Assembly: GCF_003285005.1 (NCBI RefSeq) | Contig: NZ_QMFA01000005.1 | Location: 186,001-250,000, forward strand | DNA: 64,000 bases | Reading direction: 5' to 3' | Source: Paenibacillus sp. YN15 | GTDB lineage: Bacteria > Bacillota > Bacilli > Paenibacillales > NBRC-103111 | Shown: positions 1-8,915 of the stretch, one piece after another | How positions within the stretch are numbered: the first letter of the stretch is position 1 | Layout: every line of letters begins with the position of its first letter | Translations under genes and position numbers: made by a program | The notes under the pieces: model-generated | Databases searched by the model: none | What the model was told of the DNA's origin: nothing | The model's input: the letters and a program-made list of their open reading frames with translations, nothing else

Positions 1-1357
1 TCAGACTAAGCCGGAAATATTGGGCCAGAGCCTCAATCATTTGGCTGGTATCCTCGGCATCATGGGCAATGGCCGACCAATTAATCATATCCAGTGTGTT
101 ATACAAAAAATGGGGATTGATTTGCGCCTGCAGCGCCTTGAGCTGGGCCTCCCGCTCCAATACCTTGGCCTGATAGGTTTCCTCCATCAGGTTATTGACC
201 TTGCGGATCAGTTGATCCACACTCCGCTCCAGCAAACGGAAATCCCCTTCCGGAGCATGGCGGTGTTCCTCCAGCCAGCCGACACCCTCCTTGCGCATCA
301 TTTTCAACACCACCTGAATCCGCTTTGTCAAACCCTGTATGGTAAAAGTCAGCAATACAAAGACCAGAACCAAAAACAGGACGGTAATCGCAATAACCGT
401 TGCAATACTGGTGAACTGGTTCTGGGCAACCGCCCGATGGGCGATTTCCGCCTGGGACACCTCCGCCAGCAGCTTCCAGCCGTTTGATTTAATCGTCGTA
501 AACATCACATACACATTTTCCCTGCCTTCCGTTCGTTTTATAATCCCTTCGTCAGTCTGAAGCACCGTCTGTTTGGCATCCTCCTGCAAAAAGCCGTCTG
601 CATGCACTCTGCCGGTTGCATCATCCGCATCGCTCCATGTATAGATCAGGCTTCCGTCCTTATCCATAATATAAGGGGTGTATACCGTGGAAAAATTGAT
701 GCCCGACATCACCTCTTTCAATACCTGATCCGGGATGTCCAGCATAAGCACGCCAAGTATCTCCTCGTATTGCTGCGGATTGCGCAGCACCCGCCCTACG
801 GAAAAAACATCCTTCGCCTCGGTATCGAGGTAATCCTCCCGGTACACGCCCGTCCAGACCATTCCCCCGCCGGCGCCCGCAATTTCCTTATACCAGGGAC
901 GTTTCTCCAGCATGGACATGGGAAACAGGTTAATCCGGTCCCCGGCATATAAACGGGACTCATCCACAAATATCCGGAACCGCATGATATCCATGTTGGT
1001 CTGGACCGTATCCGCCAGATTGCGCAGACTCATCATTTGCTCCAGCTGTCCGGTAATGGAGCTCTGGGGCAGCAGGCTATTGTACAACTCCTTATTCATA
1101 AATACCGAATTGTTTATGTCCAGAACATGATTCAGCTTGTAGGTCAGATTCATTCCCGCCTGCCGCAGCGTCTGCTGCATAGAGCGGGTGACCTCCCGCT
1201 CCAGAATAACCGAGGACCGTTGGTAGTAAGAAGCCAGCATAATCGTAATCGGCAGAAGGATAAGCACAACATAGGCGATAATCCACTTTTTGGCGGCAAT
1301 AATCCCCTGCCATAAGCCCTTCAGATAGTCCCAATCCCATTTCAGCAGTTTTCCCAC
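1..1357 (-). CDS. Sensor histidine kinase, YesM type (C-terminal end outside window)
   Basis: The visible 452 residues start at a GTG preceded by an AAGGGGGAGA ribosome site. A membrane segment near residues 19-37 is followed by a long extracellular sensor region of the Cache kind, a second membrane segment near residue 295, a HAMP-like linker and the start of the His_kinase domain with the phospho-acceptor motif QINPHFLYNTLDMINW. The ATPase domain lies beyond the left edge. Kinases of this family phosphorylate AraC-type response regulators and usually control a neighbouring sugar ABC transporter. The gene follows a matching regulator (1416-3032) by 58 bases on the same strand, so the two almost certainly form one two-component system. 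The signal is unknown; the controlled genes are probably left of the window. Confidence 0.9.
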   Translation of the reverse strand, partial: MGKLLKWDWDYLKGLWQGIIAAKKWIIAYVVLILLPITIMLASYYQRSSVILEREVTRSMQQTLRQAGMNLTYKLNHVLDINNSVFMNKELYNSLLPQSSITGQLEQMMSLRNLADTVQTNMDIMRFRIFVDESRLYAGDRINLFPMSMLEKRPWYKEIAGAGGGMVWTGVYREDYLDTEAKDVFSVGRVLRNPQQYEEILGVLMLDIPDQVLKEVMSGINFSTVYTPYIMDKDGSLIYTWSDADDATGRVHADGFLQEDAKQTVLQTDEGIIKRTEGRENVYVMFTTIKSNGWKLLAEVSQAEIAHRAVAQNQFTSIATVIAITVLFLVLVFVLLTFTIQGLTKRIQVVLKMMRKEGVGWLEEHRHAPEGDFRLLERSVDQLIRKVNNLMEETYQAKVLEREAQLKALQAQINPHFLYNTLDMINWSAIAHDAEDTSQMIEALAQYFRLSL

Positions 1358-1415
1358 TGTTCTCCCCCTTTTGCACCTTAACGTTCCTGAAGCTGAAGCA
1401 CCGGGCCTTCTTTGC

Positions 1416-3032
1416 CTAAAGCTGGTCTCTGTAAGCGCTGGGGGTGTAGCCGGTCATTTTTTTAAACAGCTTGCTGAAATGGCTTGGATCGGCGTAACCC
1501 ACGGCATGGCAGACCTCATAAAACTTGTTGCGGGGGTCCTGCAGAAGCTCCTTGGCCTTGTCGATCCGCACCTTGGTCAAATATTCGAACAGGGTTTTGC
1601 CCGTTTCCTGTTTGTACAGAAGACTGACATAGGTGGGGCTCAAATAAACCCCCTCGGCAATGTCAACCACGGTCAGGTTCTCGGCATAACGCTCCTGAAT
1701 GAGCCGGTGAATCCGTTCAATGACGCTTCCTGTTTTGCCGCCGCGTTTCTCCTTGACGCAGGAGCAGATCTCCTCCAGATAGCCGCTGACATGCTTCTTC
1801 AAGTCCTGTAGCGTTTCCTGCCGCAGCACCAGCTCCCAGGCCTCCGCCTCCTTGGCCTCCCAGTCCGCGGTAAGGGCGTTCAGCTCAAGCAGAACCCGGC
1901 TGGACAGCAGAATCAGCTGTTGGCTTATATTTTTGCCATAACGGAAGCCATTCTTGCGGCTGCGGGCCATGGATTCGAAGATTTCGTCCAGCGCGCTTAG
2001 GAGTCCCGCAGTATCGCCGGCCTTCATGGCCGACAGCACCTGATCCTCGGATTCCGCCAACCGGTAATGCTCATTCTCGCTGGATTGCAGATGATCCACG
2101 GTCAGAATCTGGTTTTTGCCCAAATACCACTTCTGGGCAGCCGCTTCCCGGGCCTGCTTATAGGACAGCGGCAGCTCGGACAGCTTGTCGACATACTCGC
2201 CGACGCCGATGGTGACGCTTATTTTAAGCCAGCGGCTCAGATTATCCCGGACTGCCGCGGCCAGGTCCAATAAGCCGTTCTCCCCGTCCTCCAAGAGGTC
2301 CCCGGTTTCCTGGACCAATATGCCGGCATATTCCCCCATCGCCTTCTCGAATACGACGCCGCGTTTGGTTTTATCCATCAGCTCCTGGATAATGTTCAGT
2401 GCCGCATAGGACAAAAGCTGCTTGTCCCGCTCGCTGCGGGATTCCATCACCAGAGACAGATCGTCAATGACGATCACGATCACAATGTATGCCTGGGCGC
2501 CCAACAAAGGCAGGTCCAAAAACTGGATTTTTTCCTTGACACGCTCTTCCTTGAAGCTGTCGGCAATAAGGGAAAGCAGGAACTTTTCCCGCAGAAGGGG
2601 CAGGCTTTGGACCAGCTTCACCTGCATCTCATTCACCAGTTCCTTCGCCCTTGCTTCTTCCTCGAGCGAGGTGAGAACGCGGGTAATCACCGTGTGGAGC
2701 TCCTTGCGGCTGACCGGCTTAAAAATATAATCCACCGCGTGGACCTTCAACGCCGATTTCAGATACTCCGCATTGTCGAAGCCGCTGATGAAGATGATTT
2801 TCGCCCCGGGAAGGATGCCGCGGATTTCCGTTGACATTTGAATCCCGTCCATAGACGGCATCTTCACATCGGTCAGCACAATATCCGGCTCCACCTCCTT
2901 GATCAGCGCCAGCCCCTTGTCTCCGTCGTCCGCCGTCCCTGCCAGCCGGATTCCATAAGAATTCCAATCGAAATAGGTGCTCAGCCCGTTTACTACGGAA
3001 GGTTCATCATCCACAATGACAAGCTTGTACAT
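1416..3032 (-). CDS. Response regulator, REC plus AraC-type DNA-binding domain (YesN type)
   Basis: About 538 residues. The N-terminal receiver domain begins KLVIVDDEPS and has the phospho-acceptor aspartate in DIVLTDVKMP, followed by the FISGFDN and DYIFKPV segments typical of REC domains. The middle is a coiled, poorly conserved linker found in YesN-like proteins. The last 100 residues are an AraC helix-turn-helix pair (VYLSPTYVSLLYKQETG, then VGYADPSHFSKLFKK). I chose the ATG at 3032 because a GAGGAG ribosome site lies eight bases upstream; the GTG three codons earlier overlaps that site. It precedes the histidine kinase and should be phosphorylated by it, then activate a promoter outside the window. 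Confidence 0.93.
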   Translation of the reverse strand: MYKLVIVDDEPSVVNGLSTYFDWNSYGIRLAGTADDGDKGLALIKEVEPDIVLTDVKMPSMDGIQMSTEIRGILPGAKIIFISGFDNAEYLKSALKVHAVDYIFKPVSRKELHTVITRVLTSLEEEARAKELVNEMQVKLVQSLPLLREKFLLSLIADSFKEERVKEKIQFLDLPLLGAQAYIVIVIVIDDLSLVMESRSERDKQLLSYAALNIIQELMDKTKRGVVFEKAMGEYAGILVQETGDLLEDGENGLLDLAAAVRDNLSRWLKISVTIGVGEYVDKLSELPLSYKQAREAAAQKWYLGKNQILTVDHLQSSENEHYRLAESEDQVLSAMKAGDTAGLLSALDEIFESMARSRKNGFRYGKNISQQLILLSSRVLLELNALTADWEAKEAEAWELVLRQETLQDLKKHVSGYLEEICSCVKEKRGGKTGSVIERIHRLIQERYAENLTVVDIAEGVYLSPTYVSLLYKQETGKTLFEYLTKVRIDKAKELLQDPRNKFYEVCHAVGYADPSHFSKLFKKMTGYTPSAYRDQL

Positions 3033-3140
3033 CCGTTTCACTCCTCGTGTAATGGAATGGATATGTCAAGTATACTGCATTTAACAGCAGAGGAAAGAGG
3101 AATGCCGCGGGGAAAATGGACAACCCGGCATTGGCGCAGC

Positions 3141-3170
3141 AAAAAACCGGAGGTTCGGCGCCTCCGGTTT
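3141..3170 (-). terminator. Intrinsic terminator after sigI-rsgI
   Basis: Perfect 10-bp inverted repeat AAACCGGAGG / CCTCCGGTTT with a 7-base loop. On the minus strand it runs into six T in total. It lies about 30 bases past the rsgI stop and before the response regulator gene. Confidence 0.85.
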
Positions 3171-3200
3171 GCTGCTGCAGTTAATTATGCGCCCAAGCGT

Positions 3201-4523
3201 TTACCGCCAGGGGGTGTACTTGCCGTCATCCTTGTCGTCATTCCTGCCGTTGTTTCTGCCGTTCTCGTTGTTGCTGTTGCGGTTTTCTTCCTTCTTGTCG
3301 TTGCTTTTTTTGTCGTCATCCTTCTTGTTTGCATCTTCCTTTTTGTCCCAGTCGTTGCGGCCGTCGTCTTTCTTGTCGGGTTCTTTTCTGTCCGGCTCTT
3401 TCCTATCCGGTTCCCTCTTGTCGTCGTCCTTCTTGCCGCTCTGGCCGTTGTCCTTTTTATCGTCATCCTTTTTGTTGTTGGTCGGAACCGGATTCTTCAC
3501 CGGAGTCGAGCCATTGCGGACGCCGGAGGGAGACGTGGAAGGCTTCACCGAAGCTTTAGGCGTAGCAGTGGGAGTCGGTGTTGCATTTTTGCCCGGCGTA
3601 GCCGTTGGTTTATTGGTAGGCGATGTGGATTTTTGCGGCGTTTTGGTAGGCGAAGGCGTAGGCGTCGCCTTTTTTTCCTGAATCCTTTTGTCCAGCGTGC
3701 CGTCCTTCTCCTCCTTCAGCAGCTCCCGGATGCTTTCCTTTCCCAGGGTTTTGGGGTCCACCAGCTTGGCGATGCCGCCCTCCGCATTGGCGATGTCGTG
3801 GACGGAGTCCTGTTGCAGATCCTCCACCTTAATGTCATGGCCTGCATTTTTGGCGTTCAAGTAGACGGAGTATTTGCCCAGGGAAAGTCCGTTTTCCTTG
3901 GCGGTTTCCACAATTTCCGGGGGCGCGGCGAAGGCGGTGACCTGGATTTTATCCGCTTCCTCGGGATGTTTGGTAACCACGTGAGCCAGAACCTGCTGCT
4001 TTAGGGCTTCCGTCACCTGGACATCGTCCAGAGCAGCATCCTCCTTCACGACGGTGCCGGCGATCACAATATCCGCTTCCCCTTCGGCAAACACCATCAT
4101 TTCCTCGGCCTTTTGCAGGATTTTGTCGGTGACATCATCCATGGATCTGCCTTTGTAGGAAACGCTGCGGACGATTTCCAGCCCTTTGTCATTGAGGCCC
4201 TTCATTTCCCGGACGCGCTTGTTTTTATCGATGCCCAGCTCAATGCTGGGGTTAATGTCGATGGAAACATAAGCCACCACGGATTTATCGGAAAACACGG
4301 AGGTGAGTCCGGTAAACAATATCATGGCCAGCATCACGGCGGCCACAAAGCCGGACAGCAAGGCAAAAGCGGGACGGCGGCTGCGGGTTACCCCGGGAGT
4401 ATAGGCAATCTCCTCGCCCACCTCGCAGCTGCGCTCCATACGGGGGATACGTTCAAACAAGCCCGACGGGGTCATGACAATGAGATATTTTCCGCTGACT
4501 TCCATTACAATGCCCTTGCTCAT
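3201..4523 (-). CDS. rsgI: RsgI-type membrane anti-sigma factor
   Basis: 440 residues. Residues 1-50 form the cytoplasmic RsgI_N domain that binds SigI (GIVMEVSGKYLIVMTPSG), followed by one membrane segment near 54-76. The extracellular part begins with YVSIDINPSIELGID; the Asn-Pro pair matches the autoproteolysis site known in RsgI proteins. After about residue 290 it turns into a Thr/Pro-rich linker and then a very charged Lys/Asp/Arg tail with repeated EPDRK units. Its ATG overlaps the sigI stop (ATGA), so the two are co-translated. In this family the outer region senses a signal, often polysaccharide or wall state, and releases SigI by proteolysis. No carbohydrate-binding domain is visible here; the charged tail may contact the anionic wall (inference). 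Confidence 0.92.
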   Translation of the reverse strand: MSKGIVMEVSGKYLIVMTPSGLFERIPRMERSCEVGEEIAYTPGVTRSRRPAFALLSGFVAAVMLAMILFTGLTSVFSDKSVVAYVSIDINPSIELGIDKNKRVREMKGLNDKGLEIVRSVSYKGRSMDDVTDKILQKAEEMMVFAEGEADIVIAGTVVKEDAALDDVQVTEALKQQVLAHVVTKHPEEADKIQVTAFAAPPEIVETAKENGLSLGKYSVYLNAKNAGHDIKVEDLQQDSVHDIANAEGGIAKLVDPKTLGKESIRELLKEEKDGTLDKRIQEKKATPTPSPTKTPQKSTSPTNKPTATPGKNATPTPTATPKASVKPSTSPSGVRNGSTPVKNPVPTNNKKDDDKKDNGQSGKKDDDKREPDRKEPDRKEPDKKDDGRNDWDKKEDANKKDDDKKSNDKKEENRNSNNENGRNNGRNDDKDDGKYTPWR

Positions 4524-5320
4524 GGCTCCATCCTCCCGTCTTCCTCCGGCCTGGCAAATCGCAGATAATCGCGCAAATAGGGAAAAGGCCCGTTATATAT
4601 AATCGCTACCGCAATAATATATTTGCGGTTGCGCTCCAGCGTTTTGCGGGAGAATCCGGTTCGCTCCAGCAGCTCCTTGATGGGAAGCATCCGCTTGCCC
4701 AGAAGAAGACGCATCAGCCCGCTGTCCTGGGCCAGCATCATCCCCACTCTGGCCAAGCTTTCGCGGGAGTCGGCATGTTTGGGCGACGCCTCCACCAGAT
4801 CGGAGAAGGTGACGCCGAAATCCATCAGTACATGATTCAGTTCCATAATTTCGCTTTTGCGGTCCTCCATATCCTTCTGCAGCTCATATTCCCGGATTGC
4901 CTGATGGATGTCCACCGGATTCATCAGATTCTCTTCCTCGTCCTCCATATCGAAGGAGCTGTAGGGCACCTGCTGCAGAAACCGCTGCTCCTTGCGGATA
5001 TAGTCGATGAGCCTGCGGCGGATGACCATCTCGGAGAAGCTGAGAAACGGGCGGCCCGATTCATAGGAATATTGGCTTATGGCTTCATTAAAGGCAGACA
5101 AGGCCACCGCAAATTCATCGTCCCGGGAGGGATCGATGTACCGTTTGCAGAAGCGGCTGGTGACCTTGGCCACATAAGGCTGGTAATCAGTGATAAACTG
5201 GTTGCGCAGACGCGTATCCCCTGCCTGGATCATCCGGACCAGTTCCTCCGGAGGCTGGCTGCCCCCGGAGGCGTGAGATTGGCTTTTGCCCAAGAAGCGC
5301 TTCATCAAAACAAGTATCAA
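4520..5320 (-). CDS. sigI: RNA polymerase sigma factor SigI
   Basis: About 266 residues, colinear with Bacillus SigI: an N-terminal region-2 segment (DEFAVALSAFNEAISQYS and RRRLIDYIRKEQR) and the C-terminal SigI-C segment containing FSRKTLERNRKYIIAVAII and YLRDYLRF. SigI directs transcription in heat and envelope stress or, in clostridia, of cellulase genes. Start choice is uncertain: a GAGGTGG ribosome site is best placed for the TTG at 5320; a GTG at 5329 overlaps that site and an ATG at 5305 is rather far away. It is followed by rsgI with a 4-base overlap and preceded by a 107-residue gene 15 bases upstream, so it lies in a small operon. Confidence 0.92.
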   Translation of the reverse strand: MILVLMKRFLGKSQSHASGGSQPPEELVRMIQAGDTRLRNQFITDYQPYVAKVTSRFCKRYIDPSRDDEFAVALSAFNEAISQYSYESGRPFLSFSEMVIRRRLIDYIRKEQRFLQQVPYSSFDMEDEEENLMNPVDIHQAIREYELQKDMEDRKSEIMELNHVLMDFGVTFSDLVEASPKHADSRESLARVGMMLAQDSGLMRLLLGKRMLPIKELLERTGFSRKTLERNRKYIIAVAIIYNGPFPYLRDYLRFARPEEDGRMEP

Positions 5321-5335
5321 AAGTCCCACCTCACA

Positions 5336-5659
5336 CTACAGGTTTCGTTCATCCGCATCACCTTGCGGGGGTAAATCAAAATAATTTGCCGGCTGCCCCA
5401 CCCGGGCGAAAGCCTCGGCAGGAGTCATTTCCGAACGGAGCAGCTTCTTGAAGTCCCGGGAGCCTACAAGATCCAGGTAACCGGCAATGCCGGGGCGGTA
5501 GGACTTCAGAATGACCATCAATTCCTCCAGCGGCACCTTGAAATCATTCACGGCCATCTGCTCATTCAGAAATCCCGTCACCATCAGGGACTCCTCGGAG
5601 TCGTCCGGAAGCTCCCGCAAGAGCTCCAGATATTCCACCACAAATTCCTCGTACGTCAT
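5336..5659 (-). CDS. Small hypothetical protein upstream of sigI
   Basis: 107 residues, acidic and mostly helical (TYEEFVVEYLELLRELP), no membrane segment, signal peptide or metal-binding motif. I do not recognise the family. It has a clear AAAGGAG ribosome site and sits directly upstream of sigI in the same direction, so it is probably co-transcribed. Its role could be in SigI control or simply shared expression; the sequence does not decide. Confidence 0.75.
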   Translation of the reverse strand: MTYEEFVVEYLELLRELPDDSEESLMVTGFLNEQMAVNDFKVPLEELMVILKSYRPGIAGYLDLVGSRDFKKLLRSEMTPAEAFARVGQPANYFDLPPQGDADERNL

Positions 5660-5706
5660 ATCCCTTCATTCTCCTTTAGCTTCTTTAAAGTTTGGCGGCT
5701 TGCGCC

Positions 5707-6000
5707 TTATGTATCGGAGCGCGCCTCCAGCCGTCCGTCGGGCAGCATAAATATCCGTTTGGCCGGGTTGTTGGCCAGCTTCACATTGCACATCTTGAGG
5801 GTGTGCTCCTCCGGAATGAGAAACACCTCCCAGTTCGACGGCTCGTCGTATCCGTGCTCCGCCAGCACCAAACCCAGCTCCGCTTCCGCGGCATCCTCAT
5901 CCTCCCAGGACTTTACACCGTGGTACATAAAATCATAGACGTTTTTTTGGCTGCAGGAGAAAATTTCTCCCGTCTCTTTATGCTTCAACACATAGTACAT
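5707..6000 (-). CDS. Small hypothetical protein
   Basis: 97 residues beginning MYYVLKHKETGEIFSC, with an AAGGAGG site eight bases before the ATG. Soluble, mixed alpha/beta pattern, two cysteines, no recognised domain. It ends 47 bases before the 107-residue gene and may be the first gene of the sigI operon. Function unknown. Confidence 0.72.
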   Translation of the reverse strand: MYYVLKHKETGEIFSCSQKNVYDFMYHGVKSWEDEDAAEAELGLVLAEHGYDEPSNWEVFLIPEEHTLKMCNVKLANNPAKRIFMLPDGRLEARSDT

Positions 6001-6198
6001 GTAAACGCCTCCTTAAGACCTTTTGGCGAAAAAGCTGCTCCCCGGATTGGCTTTCCGTGAATGTGCACAGAATGCGCACAATCGACTCATTATATCATAT
6101 TTTCCACTTGGCACTCCACGTATGATTGAGGAAAATACTGGATTGTGGGAAGCGGAAGGGTATGATAAAATCAAACTATAAATTATATATGGAATATG

Positions 6199-6216
6199 AA
6201 ATCATATATGTGATTT
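6199..6216. promoter_or_regulatory. Candidate IclR operator
   Basis: Perfect inverted repeat AAATCA-N6-TGATTT just upstream of the iclR-type gene and its GGGAGG ribosome site, in a very A/T-rich stretch. Size and position suit autorepression by the adjacent regulator. This is inferred from symmetry and place only. Confidence 0.45.
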
Positions 6217-6231
6217 TATTGGGAGGTTTTT

Positions 6232-6981
6232 ATGTCCGTTAAGTCCGCTGAACGGTCCTTGCGCATCTTCGAGTTGCTGGCTGGCCATCCCGAAGGGCTG
6301 ACCGTTCAGGAAATCGCCCGGCTGCTCTCCTATCCCCAAAGCAGCACCCTGGGCCTTGTCCGCACGCTGCATGAAGAAGGGTATCTGCATCAATTCGGCA
6401 GCAAGCAATATAAGCTCGGCCCGCGGCTGATCCAGCTGGGCTTTATGGCCATGGAGGCGCTGGATGTGGCAGCCTTGGGCAAGCCGCATCTGGCGGCGCT
6501 GATGGAGGTTACCCAGGAGACCGTATTTATGTCCGTGCTGTCCCAGGGGCAGCTGGTCTATGTGGCCAAAATGGACAGCAACCGCTCCATCCGCACCGCC
6601 GCCCAGCCCGGGGCCCGGAGACCGCTGTACTGCACGGGGTTGGGCAAAGCCTTCCTCGCCTTTATGCCGGAGGAGGAGCGGCAAGCGCTTTTGGCGGAGA
6701 TGAGCCTGATCCCCCTCACTGGCCATACCATTACCAGCCGGGAGCGGCTGGAGGAGGAGCTCCGGGGTTTCCGGGAGCTGGGCTACGCCGTAGACAATGA
6801 AGAGAGTGAAGAGGGGCTTTATTGCCTGGCCGCTCCCGTCCGGGGAGCAGGCGGGCAGCTTCAGGCCGCCGTCAGCGTGGCCGGTCCCAAGGAGCGGATG
6901 GCAAGCCGGCAGGGGCAGATTGCAACGGAGCTGTTAAAGGCGGTTGACGCCATTTCCCGGAGCTTGGGATATTGGGGATAA
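6232..6981 (+). CDS. IclR-family transcriptional regulator (KdgR-like)
   Basis: 249 residues. An N-terminal winged helix-turn-helix (RSLRIFELLAGHPEGLTVQE, then SSTLGLVRTLHEEGYL) is followed by the IclR effector-binding domain, with ARRPLYCTGLGKAFLAF and the late segment GYAVDNEESEEGLYCLAAPV, both hallmarks of the family. The ATG at 6232 has a GGGAGG site eight bases upstream. It is followed 31 bases later by a 2-keto-3-deoxy sugar-acid kinase and lies next to galactonate/gluconate catabolic genes, so it most likely represses this island and responds to a keto-deoxy sugar acid. The effector is inferred. Confidence 0.9.
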   Translation: MSVKSAERSLRIFELLAGHPEGLTVQEIARLLSYPQSSTLGLVRTLHEEGYLHQFGSKQYKLGPRLIQLGFMAMEALDVAALGKPHLAALMEVTQETVFMSVLSQGQLVYVAKMDSNRSIRTAAQPGARRPLYCTGLGKAFLAFMPEEERQALLAEMSLIPLTGHTITSRERLEEELRGFRELGYAVDNEESEEGLYCLAAPVRGAGGQLQAAVSVAGPKERMASRQGQIATELLKAVDAISRSLGYWG

Positions 6982-7012
6982 GTGCAGTCCAATTGGAGGA
7001 GGACGATTCTTT

Positions 7013-7963
7013 ATGGATGTGGTGAGCATTGGGGAAACCATGGTCTTGTTCACACCGGAGGCCACGGGTCAAATGCGGTACAACAGAGGCTTCAGCGCCC
7101 GGGTAGCGGGAGCGGAGACAAACACCCTCATCGGACTGGCCAAATTGGGCCACCGGACCGGCTGGATCAGCCGGGTGGGCCGGGATGAATTCGGCGCCAT
7201 GGTCCGCTTCGCCGTCCGAGGGGAGGGAGTGGATGTAAGCCGGGTAAAGGAAGACGCCGACGCGCCCACGGGGGTATTCTTCAAGGAAAAGCTTCATGAG
7301 CGGAATGTGAGGGTGTATTATTACCGCCAAGGCTCCGCCGCCAGCCGCATGGGGCCGGAGGATGTGGACGAAGAGTACCTGGCAGGTGCGCAATATCTGT
7401 ACCTGACGGGGATTACCCCCGCCCTCGGTCCAACCTGCCGGGAAATGGTTTTTTATGCCGCCGCCTTGGCGCGCAAGCATGGAGTGAAGGTAGTTTTCGA
7501 CCCCAATTTAAGGCGCAAGCTGTGGAGCGAGCAGGAGGCGCGGGAAACCCTGACCGCTTTGCTGTCCGTATCGGATTTGGTGTTGGCGGGGACAGGCGAG
7601 GGCAGCTTTCTGTTCGGCACGGAGGATAGCGGCGAGATGGCCCGCCGCATTCTGGACTTTGGCTGCCAGGCCGCCGTCATTAAGCTGGGCGAGCAGGGAG
7701 CTTATTACCGCACGGCCTCCGGCGAAGGAATAGCGGCGGGCTTTCCCGTGGCGCATGTGGTTGATCCTGTAGGCGCAGGGGACGGCTTTGCCGCAGGGGT
7801 GCTGTCCGGGCTGCTGGACGGGCTGGCGCTGCCGGAGGCGGTCCGGCGGGGCTGCGCCATCGGAGCGGCCGTGGTCACAGTCAACGGGGATGTGGAAGGT
7901 TTGCCTGATCGCCAGGCCCTTGCGGAATTTATGAACGAGGGCGGCGAGGATGTGGCCCGGTAA
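7013..7963 (+). CDS. kdgK: PfkB-family 2-keto-3-deoxygluconate/galactonate kinase
   Basis: 316 residues from the ATG at 7013, which has GGAGGAGG in front; an upstream in-frame ATG would overlap iclR and lacks a site. It reads as a ribokinase-like sugar kinase: SIGETMVLFTPE at the start, the substrate-side segment with NTLIGLAKLG, and the PfkB signature DPVGAGDGFAAGVLSG with the catalytic aspartate. Such enzymes use ATP to make 2-keto-3-deoxy-6-phosphogluconate or the galactonate equivalent, the substrate of the aldolase at 11066-11728. Gluco- or galacto-specificity cannot be read from sequence. Confidence 0.85.
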   Translation: MDVVSIGETMVLFTPEATGQMRYNRGFSARVAGAETNTLIGLAKLGHRTGWISRVGRDEFGAMVRFAVRGEGVDVSRVKEDADAPTGVFFKEKLHERNVRVYYYRQGSAASRMGPEDVDEEYLAGAQYLYLTGITPALGPTCREMVFYAAALARKHGVKVVFDPNLRRKLWSEQEARETLTALLSVSDLVLAGTGEGSFLFGTEDSGEMARRILDFGCQAAVIKLGEQGAYYRTASGEGIAAGFPVAHVVDPVGAGDGFAAGVLSGLLDGLALPEAVRRGCAIGAAVVTVNGDVEGLPDRQALAEFMNEGGEDVAR

Positions 7964-7992
7964 GCGGCTATAGCGAAAGAGGGGTAACGAAG

Positions 7993-8892
7993 ATGCAGGT
8001 GGCTTTTCAAACGGCAGAGGATTTAAGCCAGGCGGTGGAGCGGGTATTCCGGGAGCTGCCGGTGCTGCTCTACCATAAGCTTGATTCCGTTGCGCCTTAT
8101 TCCGGCTTCCAGAGCCATAACGGAATCGAAATGTATTTCATCGAAAATGGCAGCGGCGTCTATCTGGCGGGAAACCGGGCCCATCCCTTATCCCCGGGAA
8201 CAATGATGATTATCCGTCCCTTCACCCTGCACAAGGTGCTGCAAACCGACGGTGTGTTCAACATTTGCCGGAGCGTGCTCATGTGGAAGGAATCCCTGCT
8301 GAAGGAGCATTGGCCGCAGGGGGAGCCGTATCCGCTTCTCCACATGCCTGAGGATTGCTGCCGCATCCAGTTCAGCCCCGCTGAAGCCGCACGGGTCAGC
8401 GGCATCTACCGGAGCCTGCAGGAGGAGTGGAGCGGGCGCAAGTCGGGGTTTATTCCGGTGATGGGCTGCCTGATCAAGGAGCTTCTGCTGCTGGCCTACC
8501 GCAGCTACAAGGAGGAGGACCCGAACCTGCCGGAGCCGGCGCTGCCCGATTTGCCCGGGGAAATCTCCTTTCTGGTGCAATACATCGGAGAGCATTTCCA
8601 GAACGAGCTGACCCTGGATGCCCTGGGAGAACGGGTCCATCTGAACCCGTCCTATCTGAGCAGCCTGTTTCACAAGCACATGGGGCTTACGCTTTCCAAA
8701 TTTATCGCCGTCAAACGGCTCCATTACGCCAAAAAGCTCCTCCGGGAGACCAGCCTGTCCGTCACCGATATTGCCTTTCAATCGGGCTTTAACCATCATA
8801 CCTATTTCAACCGGATGTTTAAGAAGCAGGAGCAAATCTCCCCCTTGGCTTACCGGAAGAACCATCAAAGGCGTTTGTCCGGCCGGGAATAA
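7993..8892 (+). CDS. AraC-family regulator with cupin sensor domain
   Basis: 299 residues. The N-terminal half is a cupin-like ligand-binding domain (MYFIENGSGVYLAGN, LSPGTMMIIRPFTLHKV), the C-terminal 100 residues an AraC double helix-turn-helix (VHLNPSYLSSLFHKHMG and SGFNHHTYFNRMFKKQE). It follows the kinase by 29 bases on the same strand and converges on the dehydrogenase-dehydratase-aldolase genes, so it is a likely second regulator of the island. The last seven codons also form one arm of a long hairpin (8870-8909). Confidence 0.9.
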   Translation: MQVAFQTAEDLSQAVERVFRELPVLLYHKLDSVAPYSGFQSHNGIEMYFIENGSGVYLAGNRAHPLSPGTMMIIRPFTLHKVLQTDGVFNICRSVLMWKESLLKEHWPQGEPYPLLHMPEDCCRIQFSPAEAARVSGIYRSLQEEWSGRKSGFIPVMGCLIKELLLLAYRSYKEEDPNLPEPALPDLPGEISFLVQYIGEHFQNELTLDALGERVHLNPSYLSSLFHKHMGLTLSKFIAVKRLHYAKKLLRETSLSVTDIAFQSGFNHHTYFNRMFKKQEQISPLAYRKNHQRRLSGRE

Positions 8893-8909
8893 ACGGCCGG
8901 ACAAACGCC
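8870..8909. terminator. Hairpin between convergent genes
   Basis: Perfect 16-bp inverted repeat GGCGTTTGTCCGGCCG / CGGCCGGACAAACGCC with an 8-base loop. The left arm lies inside the last codons of the AraC gene. Neither side has a clear T run, so it may act as a weak bidirectional terminator or a 3' end-protecting stem. Confidence 0.55.
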
Positions 8910-8915
8910 CGCAGA

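Noticed and set aside
3169-3681. Hydrophobic Ser/Leu/Phe-rich plus-strand frame
   Set aside because: It is the reverse reading of the charged low-complexity tail of rsgI.
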